From contig CP114481.1 in assembly GCA_027186245.1 (NCBI GenBank), positions 43,679,501 to 43,743,500 on the forward strand: a DNA stretch of 64,000 nucleotides, read 5' to 3'. The notes under the pieces were generated by a model. That model saw nothing but the letters and a program-made list of their open reading frames with translations, did no database searches and was not told where the DNA came from. Positions 37,130 to 49,310 of this stretch are shown in pieces. Both the position numbers and the translations under genes were made by a program. Each line of letters opens with the position of its first letter. Within the stretch, counting starts at the first letter, position 1. This stretch comes from Coriaria nepalensis (lineage: Eukaryota > Streptophyta > Magnoliopsida > Cucurbitales > Coriariaceae).

Positions 37130-40100
37130 AAAAATAGAATTCGTTCGACTTGCTTTGAAATAAGTTATTGACTTGAAATGACTCATTGAAAAGATTTTAA
37201 GGTTCAACGAATGCACACTTTCCTTGCATTGATCATTTGCAAGTTATGCACAAAACTTTTGTTCGTAGTGCAAAAATAGAATTCGTTCGACTTGCTTTGA
37301 AATAAGTTATTGACTTGAAATAACTCATTAAAATGATTTTAAGGTTAAACGAATGGACAATTTCCTTGCATTGATCATTTGCAAGTTATGCACAAAACTT
37401 GTTATTGTAGTGCAAAATTAGAATGCGTTCGACTTGCTTTGAAATAAGTTATTGACTTGAAATGACTCATTGAAATGATTTTAAGGTTAAACGAATGCAC
37501 ACTTTCCTTGCATTGATTATTTCCAAGTTATGCACAAAACTTGTGTTTGTAGTGCAAACATAGAATTCGTTCGAGTGCCTTTGAAATAAGTTATTGACTT
37601 GAACTGACTCATTGAAAAGATTTTAAGGTTCAACGAATGCACACTTTCCTTGCATTGACCATTTGGAAGTTATGCACAAAACTTGTGTTTGTTGCGCAAA
37701 AATAGAATTCGTTCGACTTGCTTTGAAATAAGTTATTGACTTGAAATGAGTCATTGAAATGATTTTAAGGTTTAACGAATGCACACTTTCCTTGTATTGA
37801 TCATTTGCAAGTTATGCACAAAACTTGCATTTGTAGTGCAAAAATAGAGCTCGTTCGGATTACTTTGAAATAAGATATTGAGTGAAATGACTCATTGAAA
37901 TGATTTTTAGGTTAAACGAATGCACACTTTCCTTGCATTGATCATTTGCAAGTGAGGCACAAAACTTGCATTTGTAGTGCAAAAATAGAATTCGTTCGAC
38001 TTGCTTTGAAATAAGTTATTGACTTGAAATGACTTATTGATATGATTTTAAGGTTAAACGAATGCACACCTTCCTTGCATTGATCATTTGCAAGTTATGC
38101 ACAAAAGTTGTGTTTGTAGTGAAAAAATAGAATTCTTTCGAATTGCCTTGAAAGAAGATATTGAGTTGAAATGACTCATTGAAATGATTTTAAGGTTAAA
38201 CGAATGCACACTTTCCTTGCATTGATCATTTGCAAGTTATGCACAAAACTTGTGTTTGTGGTACAAAAATAGAATGCGTTCGACTTGCTTTGAAATAAGT
38301 TATTGACTTGAAATGACTCATTGAAAAGATTTTAAGGTTAAACGAATGCACACCTTCCTTGCATTGATCATTTGCAAGTTATGCACAAAAGTTGTGTTTG
38401 TAGTGAAAAAATAGAATTCTTTCGAATTGCCTTGAAAGAAGATATTGAGTTGAAATGACTCATTGAAATGATTTTAAGGTTAAACGAATGCACACTTTCC
38501 TTGCAATGATCATTTGCAAGTTATGCACAAAACTTGTGTTTGTAGTGCAGAAATAGAATGCGTTCGACTTGCTTTGAAATAAGTTATTGACTTGAAATGA
38601 CTCATTGAAATGATTTTAAGGTTAAACGAATGCACACTTTCCTTGCATTGATCATTTGCAAGTTATGCACAAAACTTGTGTTTGTAGTGCAAAAATAGAA
38701 TTCGTTCGACTTGCTTTGAAATAAGTTATTGACTTGAAATGACTCATTGAAAAGATTTTAAGGTTCAACGAATGCACACTTTCCTTGCATTGATCATTTG
38801 CAAGTTATGCACAAAACTTTTGTTCGTAGTGCAAAAATAGAATTCGTTCGACTTGCTTTGAAATAAGTTATTGACTTGAAATAACTCATTAAAATTATTT
38901 TAAGGTTAAACGAATGGACAATTTCCTTGCGTTGATCATTTGCAAGTTATGCACAAAACTTGTTATTGTAGTGCAAAATTAGAATGCGTTCGACTTGCTT
39001 TGAAATAAGTTATTGACTTGAAATGACTCATTGAAATGATTTTAAGGTTAAACGAATGCACACTTTCCTTGCATTGATTATTTCCAAGTTATGCACAAAA
39101 CTTGTGTTTGTAGTGCAAACATAGAATTCGTTCGAGTGCCTTTGAAATAAGTTATTGACTTGAAATGACTCATTGAAAAGATTTTAAGGTTCAACGAATG
39201 CACACTTTCCTTGCATTGATCATTTGGAAGTTATGCACAAAACTTGTGTTTGTTGCGAAAAAATAGAATTCGTTCGACTTGCTTTGAAATAAGTTATTGA
39301 CTTGAAATGAGTCATTGAAATGATTTTAAGGTTAAACGAATGCACACTTTCCTTGCATTGATCATTTGCAAGTTATGCACAAAAGTTGTGTCTGTGGTGA
39401 AAAAATAGAATTCGTTCGAATTGCTTTGAAATAAGTTATTGACTTGAAATGACTCATTGAAAAGATTTTAAGGTTCAACGAATGCACACTTTCCTTGCAT
39501 TGATCATTTGGAAGTTATGCACAAAACTTGTGTTTGTTGCGCAAAAATAGAATTCGTTCGACTTGCTTTGAAATAAGTTATTGACTTGAAATGAGTCATT
39601 GAAATGATTTTAAGGTTAAACGAATGCACACTTTCCTTACATCGATCATTTGCAAGTTATGCACAAAAGTTGTGTCTGTGGTGAAAAAATAGAATTCGTT
39701 CGACTTGCTTTGAAATAAGTTATTGACTTGAAATGACTCATTGAAAAGATTTTAAGGTTAAACGAATGCACACCTTCCTTGCATTGATCATTTGCAAGTT
39801 ATGCACAAAAGTTGTGTTTGTAGTGAAAAAATAGAATTCTTTCGAATTGCCTTGAAAGAAGATATTGAGTTGAAATGACTCATTGAAATGATTTTAATGT
39901 TAAACGAATGCACACTTTCCTTGCATTGATCATTTGCAAGTTATGCACAAAACTTGTGTTTGTGGTACAAAAATAGAATGCGTTCGACTTGCTTTGAAAT
40001 AAGTTATTGACTTGAAATGACTCATTGAAAAGATTTTAAGGTTAAACGAATGCACACCTTCCTTGCATTGATCATTTGCAAGTTATGCACAAAAGTTGTG

Positions 40101-42146
40101 TTTGTAGTGAAAAAATAGAATTCTTTCGAATTGCCTTGAAAGAAGATATTGAGTTGAAATGACTCATTGAAATGATTTTAAGGTTAAACGAATGCACACT
40201 TTCCTTGCAATGATCATTTGCAAGTTATGCACAAAACTTGTGTTTGTAGTGCAGAAATAGAATGCGTTCGACTTGCTTTGAAATAAGTTATTGACTTGAA
40301 ATGACTCATTGAAATGATTTTAAGGTTAAACGAATGCACACTTTCCTTGCATTGATCATTTGCAAGTTATGCACAAAACTTGTGTTTGTAGTGCAAAAAT
40401 AGAATTCGTTCGACTTGCTTTGAAATAAGTTATTGACTTGAAATGACTCATTGAAAAGATTTTAAGGTTCAACGAATGCACACTTTCCTTGCATTGATCA
40501 TTTGGAAGTTATGCACAAAACTTGTGTTTGTTGCGAAAAAATAGAATTCGTTCGACTTGCTTTGAAATAAGTTATTGACTTGAAATGAGTCATTGAAATG
40601 ATTTTAAGGTTAAACGAATGCACACTTTCCTTGCATCGATCATTTGCAAGTTATGCACAAAAGTTGTGTCTGTGGTGAAAAAATAGAATTCGTTCGACTT
40701 GCTTTGAAATAAGTTATTGACTTGAAATGACTCATTGAAAAGATTTTAAGGTTAAACGAATGCACACCTTCCTTGCATTGATCATTTGCAAGTTATGCAC
40801 AAAAGTTGTGTTTGTAGTGAAAAAATAGAATTCTTTCGAATTGCCTTGAAAGAAGATATTGAGTTGAAATGACTCATTGAAATGATTTTAAGGTTAAACG
40901 AATGCACACTTTCCTTGCATTGATCATTTGCAAGTTATGCACAAAAGTTGTGTCTGTGGTGAAAAAATAGAATTCGTTCGAATTGCTTTGAAATAAGTTA
41001 TTGACTTGAAATGACTCATTGAAAAGATTTTAAGGTTAAACGAATGCACACCTTCCTTGCATTGATCATTTGCAAGTTATGCACAAAAGTTGTGTTTGTA
41101 GTGAAAAAATAGAATTCTTTCGAATTGCCTTGAAAGAAGATATTGAGTTGAAATGACTCATTGAAATGATTTTAAGGTTAAACGAATGCACACTTTCCTT
41201 GCATTGATCATTTGCAAGTTATGCACAAAACTTGTGTTTGTGGTACAAAAATAGAATGCGTTCGACTTGCTTTGAAATAAGTTATTGACTTGAAATGACT
41301 CATTGAAAAGATTTTAAGGTTAAACGAATGCACACCTTCCTTGCATTGATCATTTGCAAGTTATGCACAAAAGTTGTGTTTGTAGTGAAAAAATAGAATT
41401 CTTTCGAATTGCCTTGAAAGAAGATATTGAGTTGAAATGACTCATTGAAATGATTTTAAGGTTAAACGAATGCACACTTTCCTTGCAATGATCATTTGCA
41501 AGTTATGCACAAAACTTGTGTTTGTAGTGCAGAAATAGAATGCGTTCGACTTGCTTTGAAATAAGTTATTGACTTGAAATGACTCATTGAAATGATTTTA
41601 AGGTTAAACGAATGCACACTTTCCTTGCATTGATCATTTGCAAGTTATGCACAAAACTTGTGTTTGTAGTGCAAAAATAGAATTCGTTCGACTTGCTTTG
41701 AAATAAGTTATTGACTTGAAATGACTCATTGAAAAGATTTTAAGGTTCAACGAATGCACACTTTCCTTGCATTGATCATTTGCAAGTTATGCACAAAACT
41801 TTTGTTCGTAGTGCAAAAATAGAATTCGTTCGACTTGCTTTGAAATAAGTTATTGACTTGAAATAACTCATTAAAATGATTTTAAGGTTAAACGAATGGA
41901 CAATTTCCTTGCATTGATCATTTGCAAGTTATGCACAAAACTTGTTATTGTAGTGCAAAATTAGAATGCGTTCGACTTGCTTTGAAATAAGTTATTGACT
42001 TGAAATGACTCATTGAAATGATTTTAAGGTTAAACGAATGCACACTTTCCTTGCATTGATTATTTCCAAGTTATGCACAAAACTTGTGTTTGTAGTGCAA
42101 ACATAGAATTCGTTCGAGTGCCTTTGAAATAAGTTATTGACTTGAA
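37130..42146 (+). repeat. Ordered monomer-type block, source copy
   Basis: From the d monomer at 38959 the order is d e f g f g h i h a b f g h g h i h a b c, returning to d at 41941 (21 monomers). Keys: a GTGCAGAAATAG; b TTGAAAAGATT ending; c CTTTTGTTCG; d CTTGTTATTG; e GATTATTTCCAAG with GCAAACATAG; f TTTGGAAG with TTGCG; g GTGTCTGTGG; h ATTCTTTCGAATTGCC; i GTGGTACAAAA. Before it lie the GAGCTC/AGTGAGG monomers (x and y; 37847 and about 37952). Parts are copied downstream at offsets of 4543 and 5253. Confidence 0.85.
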
Positions 42147-43287
42147 CTGACTCATTGAAAAGATTTTAAGGTTCAACGAATGCACACTTTCCTTGCATTG
42201 ATCATTTGGAAGTTATGCACAAAACTTGTGTTTGTTGCGCAAAAATAGAATTCGTTCGACTTGCTTTGAAATAAGTTATTGACTTGAAATGAGTCATTGA
42301 AATGATTTTAAGGTTTAACGAATGCACACTTTCCTTGTATTGATCATTTGCAAGTTATGCACAAAACTTGCATTTGTAGTGCAAAAATAGAGCTCGTTCG
42401 GATTACTTTGAAATAAGATATTGAGTGAAATGACTCATTGAAATGATTTTTAGGTTAAACGAATGCACACTTTCCTTGCATTGATCATTTGCAAGTGAGG
42501 CACAAAACTTGCATTTGTAGTGCAAAAATAGAATTCGATCGACTTGCTTTGAAATAAGTTATTGACTTGAAATGACTTATTGATATGATTTTAAGGTTAA
42601 ACGAATGCACACCTTCCTTGCATTGATCATTTGCAAGTTATGCACAAAAGTTGTGTTTGTAGTGAAAAAATAGAATTCTTTCGAATTACCTTGAAAGAAG
42701 ATATTGAGTTGAAATGACTCATTGAAATGATTTTAAGGTTAAACGAATGCACACTTTCCTTGCATTGATCATTTGCAAGTTATGCACAAAACTTGTGTTT
42801 GTGGTACAAAAATAGAATGCGTTCGACTTGCTTTGAAATAAGTTATTGACTTGAAATGACTCATTGAAAAGATTTTAAGGTTAAACGAATGCACACCTTC
42901 CTTGCATTGATCATTTGCAAGTTATGCACAAAAGTTGTGTTTGTAGTGAAAAAATAGAATTCTTTCGAATTGCCTTGAAAGAAGATATTGAGTTGAAATG
43001 ACTCATTGAAATGATTTTAAGGTTAAACGAATGCACACTTTCCTTGCAATGATCATTTGCAAGTTATGCACAAAACTTGTGTTTGTAGTGCAGAAATAGA
43101 ATGCGTTCGACTTGCTTTGAAATAAGTTATTGACTTGAAATGACTCATTGAAATGATTTTAAGGTTAAACGAATGCACACTTTCCTTGCATTGATCATTT
43201 GCAAGTTATGCACAAAACTTGTGTTTGTAGTGCAAAAATAGAATTCGTTCGACTTGCTTTGAAATAAGTTATTGACTTGAAATGACT
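41673..43287 (+). repeat. Copy of 37130-38744 (offset 4543, 32 monomers less one base)
   Basis: The rare GACTTGAACTGACTC (37601 and 42144), the GAGCTC/AGTGAGG pair (37847 and 42390) and the ATTGAGTGAAATG one-base loss are all shared at a constant offset of 4543. Identity starts at 37130/41673 and ends at 38744/43287, where the copy changes to a TTATTGATATG ending. Confidence 0.88.
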
Positions 43288-46200
43288 TATTGATATGATT
43301 TTAAGGTTAAACGAATGCACACCTTCCTTGCATTGATCATTTGCAAGTTATGCACAAAAGTTGTGTTTGTAGTGAAAAAATAGAATTCTTTCGAATTGCC
43401 TTGAAAGAAGATATTGAGTTGAAATGACTCATTGAAATGATTTTAAGGTTAAACGAATGCACACTTTCCTTGCATTGATCATTTGCAAGTTATCCACAAA
43501 ACTTGTGTTTGTGGTACAAAAATAGAATGCGTTCGACTTGCTTTGAAATAAGTTATTGACTTGAAATGACTCATTGAAAAGATTTTAAGGTTAAACGAAT
43601 GCACACCTTCCTTGCATTGATCATTTGCAAGTTATGCACAAAAGTTGTGTTTGTAGTGAAAAAATAGAATTCTTTCGAATTGCCTTGAAAGAAGATATTG
43701 AGTTGAAATGACTCATTGAAATGATTTTAAGGTTAAACGAATGCACACTTTCCTTGCAATGATCATTTGCAAGTTATGCACAAAACTTGTGTTTGTAGTG
43801 CAGAAATAGAATGCGTTCGACTTGCTTTGAAATAAGTTATTGACTTGAAATGACTCATTGAAATGATTTTAAGGTTAAACGAATGCACACTTTCCTTGCA
43901 TTGATCATTTGCAAGTTATGCACAAAACTTGTGTTTGTAGTGCAAAAATAGAATTCGTTCGACTTGCTTTGAAATAAGTTATTGACTTGAAATGACTCAT
44001 TGAAAAGATTTTAAGGTTCAACGAATGCACACTTTCCTTGCATTGATCATTTGCAAGTTATGCACAAAACTTTTGTTCGTAGTGCAAAAATAGAATTCGT
44101 TCGACTTGCTTTGAAATAAGTTATTGAATTGAAATAACTCATTAAAATTATTTTAAGGTTAAACGAATGGACAATTTCCTTGCATTGATCATTTGCAAGT
44201 TATGCACAAAACTTGTTATTGTAGTGCAAAATTAGAATGCGTTCGACTTGCTTTGAAATAAGTTATTGACTTGAAATGACTCATTGAAATGATTTTAAGG
44301 TTAAACGAATGCACACTTTCCTTGCATTGATTATTTCCAAGTTATGCACAAAACTTGTGTTTGTAGTGCAAACATAGAATTCGTTCGAGTGCCTTTGAAA
44401 TAAGTTGTTGACTTGAAATGACTCATTGAAAAGATTTTAAGGTTCAACGAATGCACACTTTCCTTGCATTGATCATTTGGAAGTTATGCACAAAACTTGT
44501 GTTTGTTGCGAAAAAATAGAATTCGTTCGACTTGCTTTGAAATAAGTTATTGACTTGAAATGAGTCATTGAAATGATTTTAAGGTTAAACGAATGCACAC
44601 TTTCCTTGCATTGATCATTTGCAAGTTATGCACAAAAGTTGTGTCTGTGGTGAAAAAATAGAATTCGTTCGAATTGCTTTGAAATAAGTTATTGACTTGA
44701 AATGACTCATTGAAAAGATTTTAAGGTTCAACGAATGCACACTTTCCTTGCATTGATCATTTGGAAGTTATGCACAAAACTTGTGTTTGTTGCGCAAAAA
44801 TAGAATTCGTTCGACTTGCTTTGAAATAAGTTATTGACTTGAAATGAGTCATTGAAATGATTTTAAGGTTAAACGAATGCACACTTTCCTTACATCGATC
44901 ATTTGCAAGTTATGCACAAAAGTTGTGTCTGTGGTGAAAAAATAGAATTCGTTCGACTTGCTTTGAAATAAGTTATTGACTTGAAATGACTCATTGAAAA
45001 GATTTTAAGGTTAAACGAATGCACACCTTCCTTGCATTGATCATTTGCAGGTTATGCACAAAAGTTGTGTTTGTAGTGAAAAAATAGAATTCTTTCGAAT
45101 TGCCTTGAAAGAAGATATTGAGTTGAAATGACTCATTGAAATGATTTTAAGGTTAAACGAATGCACACTTTCCTTGCATTGATCATTTGCAAGTTATGCA
45201 CAAAACTTGTGTTTGTGGTACAAAAATAGAATGCGTTCGACTTGCTTTGAAATAAGTTATTGACTTGAAATGACTCATTGAAAAGATTTTAAGGTTAAAC
45301 GAATGCACACCTTCCTTGCATTGATCATTTGCAAGTTATGCACAAAAGTTGTGTTTGTAGTGAAAAAATAGAATTCTTTCGAATTGCCTTGAAAGAAGAT
45401 ATTGAGTTGAAATGACTCATTGAAATGATTTTAAGGTTAAACGAATGCACACTTTCCTTGCAATGATCATTTGCAAGTTATGCACAAAACTTGTGTTTGT
45501 AGTGCAGAAATAGAATGCGTTCGACTTGCTTTGAAATAAGTTATTGACTTGAAATAACTCATTGAAATGATTTTAAGGTTAAACAAATGCACACTTTCCT
45601 TGCATTGATCATTTGCAAGTTATGCACAAAACTTGTGTTTGTAGTGCAAAAATAGAATTCGTTTGACTTGCTTTGAAATAAGTTATTGACTTGAAATGAC
45701 TCATTGAAAAGATTTTAAGGTTCAACGAATGCACACTTTCCTTGCATTGATCATTTGGAAGTTATGCACAAAACTTGTGTTTGTTGCGAAAAAATAGAAT
45801 TCGTTCGACTTGCTTTGAAATAAGTTATTGACTTGAAATGAGTCATTGAAATGATTTTAAGGTTAAACGAATGCACACTTTCCTTGCATCGATCATTTGC
45901 AAGTTATGCACAAAAGTTGTGTCTGTGGTGAAAAAATAGAATTCGTTCGACTTGCTTTGAAATAAGTTATTGACTTGAAATGACTCATTGAAAAGATTTT
46001 AAGGTTAAACGAATGCACACCTTCCTTGCATTGATCATTTGCAAGTTATGCACAAAAGTTGTGTTTGTAGTGAAAAAATAGAATTCTTTCGAATTGCCTT
46101 GAAAGAAGATATTGAGTTGAAATGACTCATTGAAATGATTTTAAGGTTAAACGAATGCACACTTTCCTTGCATTGATCATTTGCAAGTTATGCACAAAAG

Positions 46201-47399
46201 TTGTGTCTGTGGTGAAAAAATAGAATTCGTTCGACTTGCTTTGAAATAAGTTATTGACTTGAAATGACTCATTGAAAAGATTTTAAGGTTAAACGAATGC
46301 ACACCTTCCTTGCATTGATCATTTGCAAGTTATGCACAAAAGTTGTGTTTGTAGTGAAAAAATAGAATTCTTTCGAATTGCCTTGAAAGAAGATATTGAG
46401 TTGAAATGACTCATTGAAATGATTTTAAGGTTAAACGAATGCACACTTTCCTTGCATTGATCATTTGCAAGTTATGCACAAAACTTGTGTTTGTGGTACA
46501 AAAATAGAATGCGTTCGACTTGCTTTGAAATAAGTTATTGACTTGAAATGACTCATTGAAAAGATTTTAAGGTTAAACGAATGCACACCTTCCTTGCATT
46601 GATCATTTGCAAGTTATGCACAAAAGTTGTGTTTGTAGTGAAAAAATAGAATTCTTTCGAATTGCCTTGAAAGAAGATATTGAGTTGAAATGACTCATTG
46701 AAATGATTTTAAGGTTAAACGAATGCACACTTTCCTTGCAATGATCATTTGCAAGTTATGCACAAAACTTGTGTTTGTAGTGCAGAAATAGAATGCGTTC
46801 GACTTGCTTTGAAATAAGTTATTGACTTGAAATGACTCATTGAAATGATTTTAAGGTTAAACGAATGCACACTTTCCTTGCATTGATCATTTGCAAGTTA
46901 TGCACAAAACTTGTGTTTGTAGTGCAAAAATAGAATTCGTTCGACTTGCTTTGAAATAAGTTATTGACTTGAAATGACTCATTGAAAAGATTTTAAGGTT
47001 CAACGAATGCACACTTTCCTTGCATTGATCATTTGCAAGTTATGCACAAAACTTTTGTTCGTAGTGCAAAAATAGAATTCGTTCGACTTGCTTTGAAATA
47101 AGTTATTGACTTGAAATAACTCATTAAAATTATTTTAAGGTTAAACGAATGGACAATTTCCTTGCATTGATCATTTGCAAGTTATGCACAAAACTTGTTA
47201 TTGTAGTGCAAAATTAGAATGCGTTCGACTTGCTTTGAAATAAGTTATTGACTTGAAATGACTCATTGAAATGATTTTAAGGTTAAACGAATGCACACTT
47301 TCCTTGCATTGATTATTTCCAAGTTATGCACAAAACTTGTGTTTGTAGTGCAAACATAGAATTCATTCGAGTGCCTTTGAAATAAGTTATTGACTTGAA
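43224..47399 (+). repeat. Copy of 37971-42146 (offset 5253, 37 monomers less one base)
   Basis: 4176 bp match the source block at a constant offset of 5253, including the unusual CCTTACATCGATC (39636 and 44889). It begins where the previous copy ends, so 41673-47399 reads as two overlapping slices of the source joined together. About ten private base changes are visible, for example TTATCCACAAAAC (43490), GCAGGTTATG (45048), GTTTGACTTG (45661) and ATTCATTCGAG (47351). Confidence 0.88.
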
Positions 47400-48003
47400 A
47401 TGACTCATTGAAAAGATTTTAAGGTTCAACGAATGCACACTTTCCTTGCATTGATCATTTGGAAGTTATGCACAAAACTTGTGTTTGTTGCGAAAAAATA
47501 GAATTCGTTCGACTTGCTTTGAAATAAGTTATTGACTTGAAATGAGTCATTGAAATGATTTTAAGGTTAAACGAATGCACACTTTCCTTGCATTGATCAT
47601 TTGCAAGTTATGCACAAAAGTTGTGTCTGTGGTGAAAAAATAGAATTCGTTCGAATTGCTTTGAAATAAGTTATTGACTTGAAATGACTCATTGAAAAGA
47701 TTTTAAGGTTCAACGAATGCACACTTTCCTTGCATTGATCATTTGGAAGTTATGCACAAAACTTGTGTTTGTTGCGCAAAAATAGAATTCGTTCGACTTG
47801 CTTTGAAATAAGTTATTGACTTGAAATGAGTCATTGAAATGATTTTAAGGTTAAACGAATGCACACTTTCCTTGCATTGATCATTTGCAAGTTATGCACA
47901 AAAGTTGTGTCTGTGGTGAAAAAATAGAATTCGTTCGACTTGCTTTGAAATAAGTTATTGACTTGAAATGACTCATTGAAAAGATTTTAAGGTTCAACGA
48001 ATG

Positions 48004-48145
48004 CACACTTTCCTTGCATTGATCATTTGCAAGTTATGCACAAAACTTTTGTTTGTAGTGCAGAAATAGAATGCGTTCGACTTGCTTTGAAATAAGTTAT
48101 TGACTTGAAATGACTCATTGAAATGATTTTAAGGTTAAACGAATG
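48004..48145 (+). repeat. Hybrid c/a monomer
   Basis: The left part ends in CAAAACTTTTG as in c monomers, but the right part reads TTTGTAGTGCAGAAATAG as in a monomers, where c has TTCGTAGTGCAAAAATAG. The switch lies near 48050. The same hybrid is present at about 53431, 38 monomers away (offset 5390), within a copied stretch of roughly 680 bp. This points to one exchange inside a monomer, later copied as part of a block. Monomer edges are approximate. Confidence 0.75.
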
Positions 48146-49290
48146 CACACTTTCCTTGCATTGATCATTTGCAAGTTATGCACAAAACTTGTGTTTGTAG
48201 TGCAAAAATAGAATTCGTTCGACTTGCTTTGAAATAAGTTATTGACTTGAAATGACTCATTGAAAAGATTTTAAGGTTCAACGAATGCACACTTTCCTTG
48301 CATTGATCATTTGCAAGTTATGCACAAAACTTTTGTTCGTAGTGCAAAAATAGAATTCGTTCGACTTGCTTTGAAATAAGTTATTGACTTGAAATAACTC
48401 ATTAAAATGATTTTAAGGTTAAACGAATGGACAATTTCCTTGCATTGATCATTTGCAAGTTATGCACAAAACTTGTTATTGTAGTGCAAAATTAGAATGC
48501 GTTCGACTTGCTTTGAAATAAGTTATTGACTTGAAATGACTCATTGAAATGATTTTAAGGTTAAACGAATGCACACTTTCCTTGCATTGATTATTTCCAA
48601 GTTATGCACAAAACTTGTGTTTGTAGTGCAAACATAGAATTCGTTCGAGTGCCTTTGAAATAAGTTATTGACTTGAAATGACTCATTGAAAAGATTTTAA
48701 GGTTCAACGAATGCACACTCTCCTTGCATTGATCATTTGGAAGTTATGCACAAAACTTGTGTTTGTTGCGCAAAAATAGAATTCGTTCGACTTGCTTTGA
48801 AATAAGTTATTGACTTGAAATGACTCATTGAAATGATTTTAAGGTTAAACGAATGCACACTTTCCTTGCATTGATCATTTGCAAGTTATGCACAAAAGTT
48901 GTGTCTGTGGTGAAAAAATAGAATTCGTTCGAATTGCTTTGAAATAAGTTATTGACTTGAAATGACTCATTGAAAAGATTTTAAGGTTCAACGAATGCAC
49001 ACTTTCCTTGCATTGATCATTTGCAAGTTATGCACAAAACTTTTGTTCGTAGTGCAAAAATAGAATTCGTTCGACTTGCTTTGAAATAAGTTATTGACTT
49101 GAAATAACTCATTAAAATGATTTTAAGGTTAAACGAATGGACAATTTCCTTGCATTGATCATTTGCAAGTTATGCACAAAACTTGTTATTGTAGTGCAAA
49201 ATTAGAATGCGTTCGACTTGCTTTGAAAGAAGATATTGAGTTGAAATGACTCATTGAAATGATTTTAAGGTTAAACGAATGCACACTTTC

Positions 49291-49310
49291 CTTGCATTGA
49301 TAAGTTATGC
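49291..49310 (+). other. 7-base deletion in an e monomer
   Basis: CATTGATAAGTTATG stands where e monomers have CATTGATTATTTCCAAGTTATG, so this unit is 135 bp. It explains the 703-bp spacing between the d monomers at 49182 and 49885, where 710 is expected. It is unique in the window. The preceding d monomer (about 49142) has a B-type tail (AGAAGATATTGAG) that is shared with the d monomer at 53152. Confidence 0.9.
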
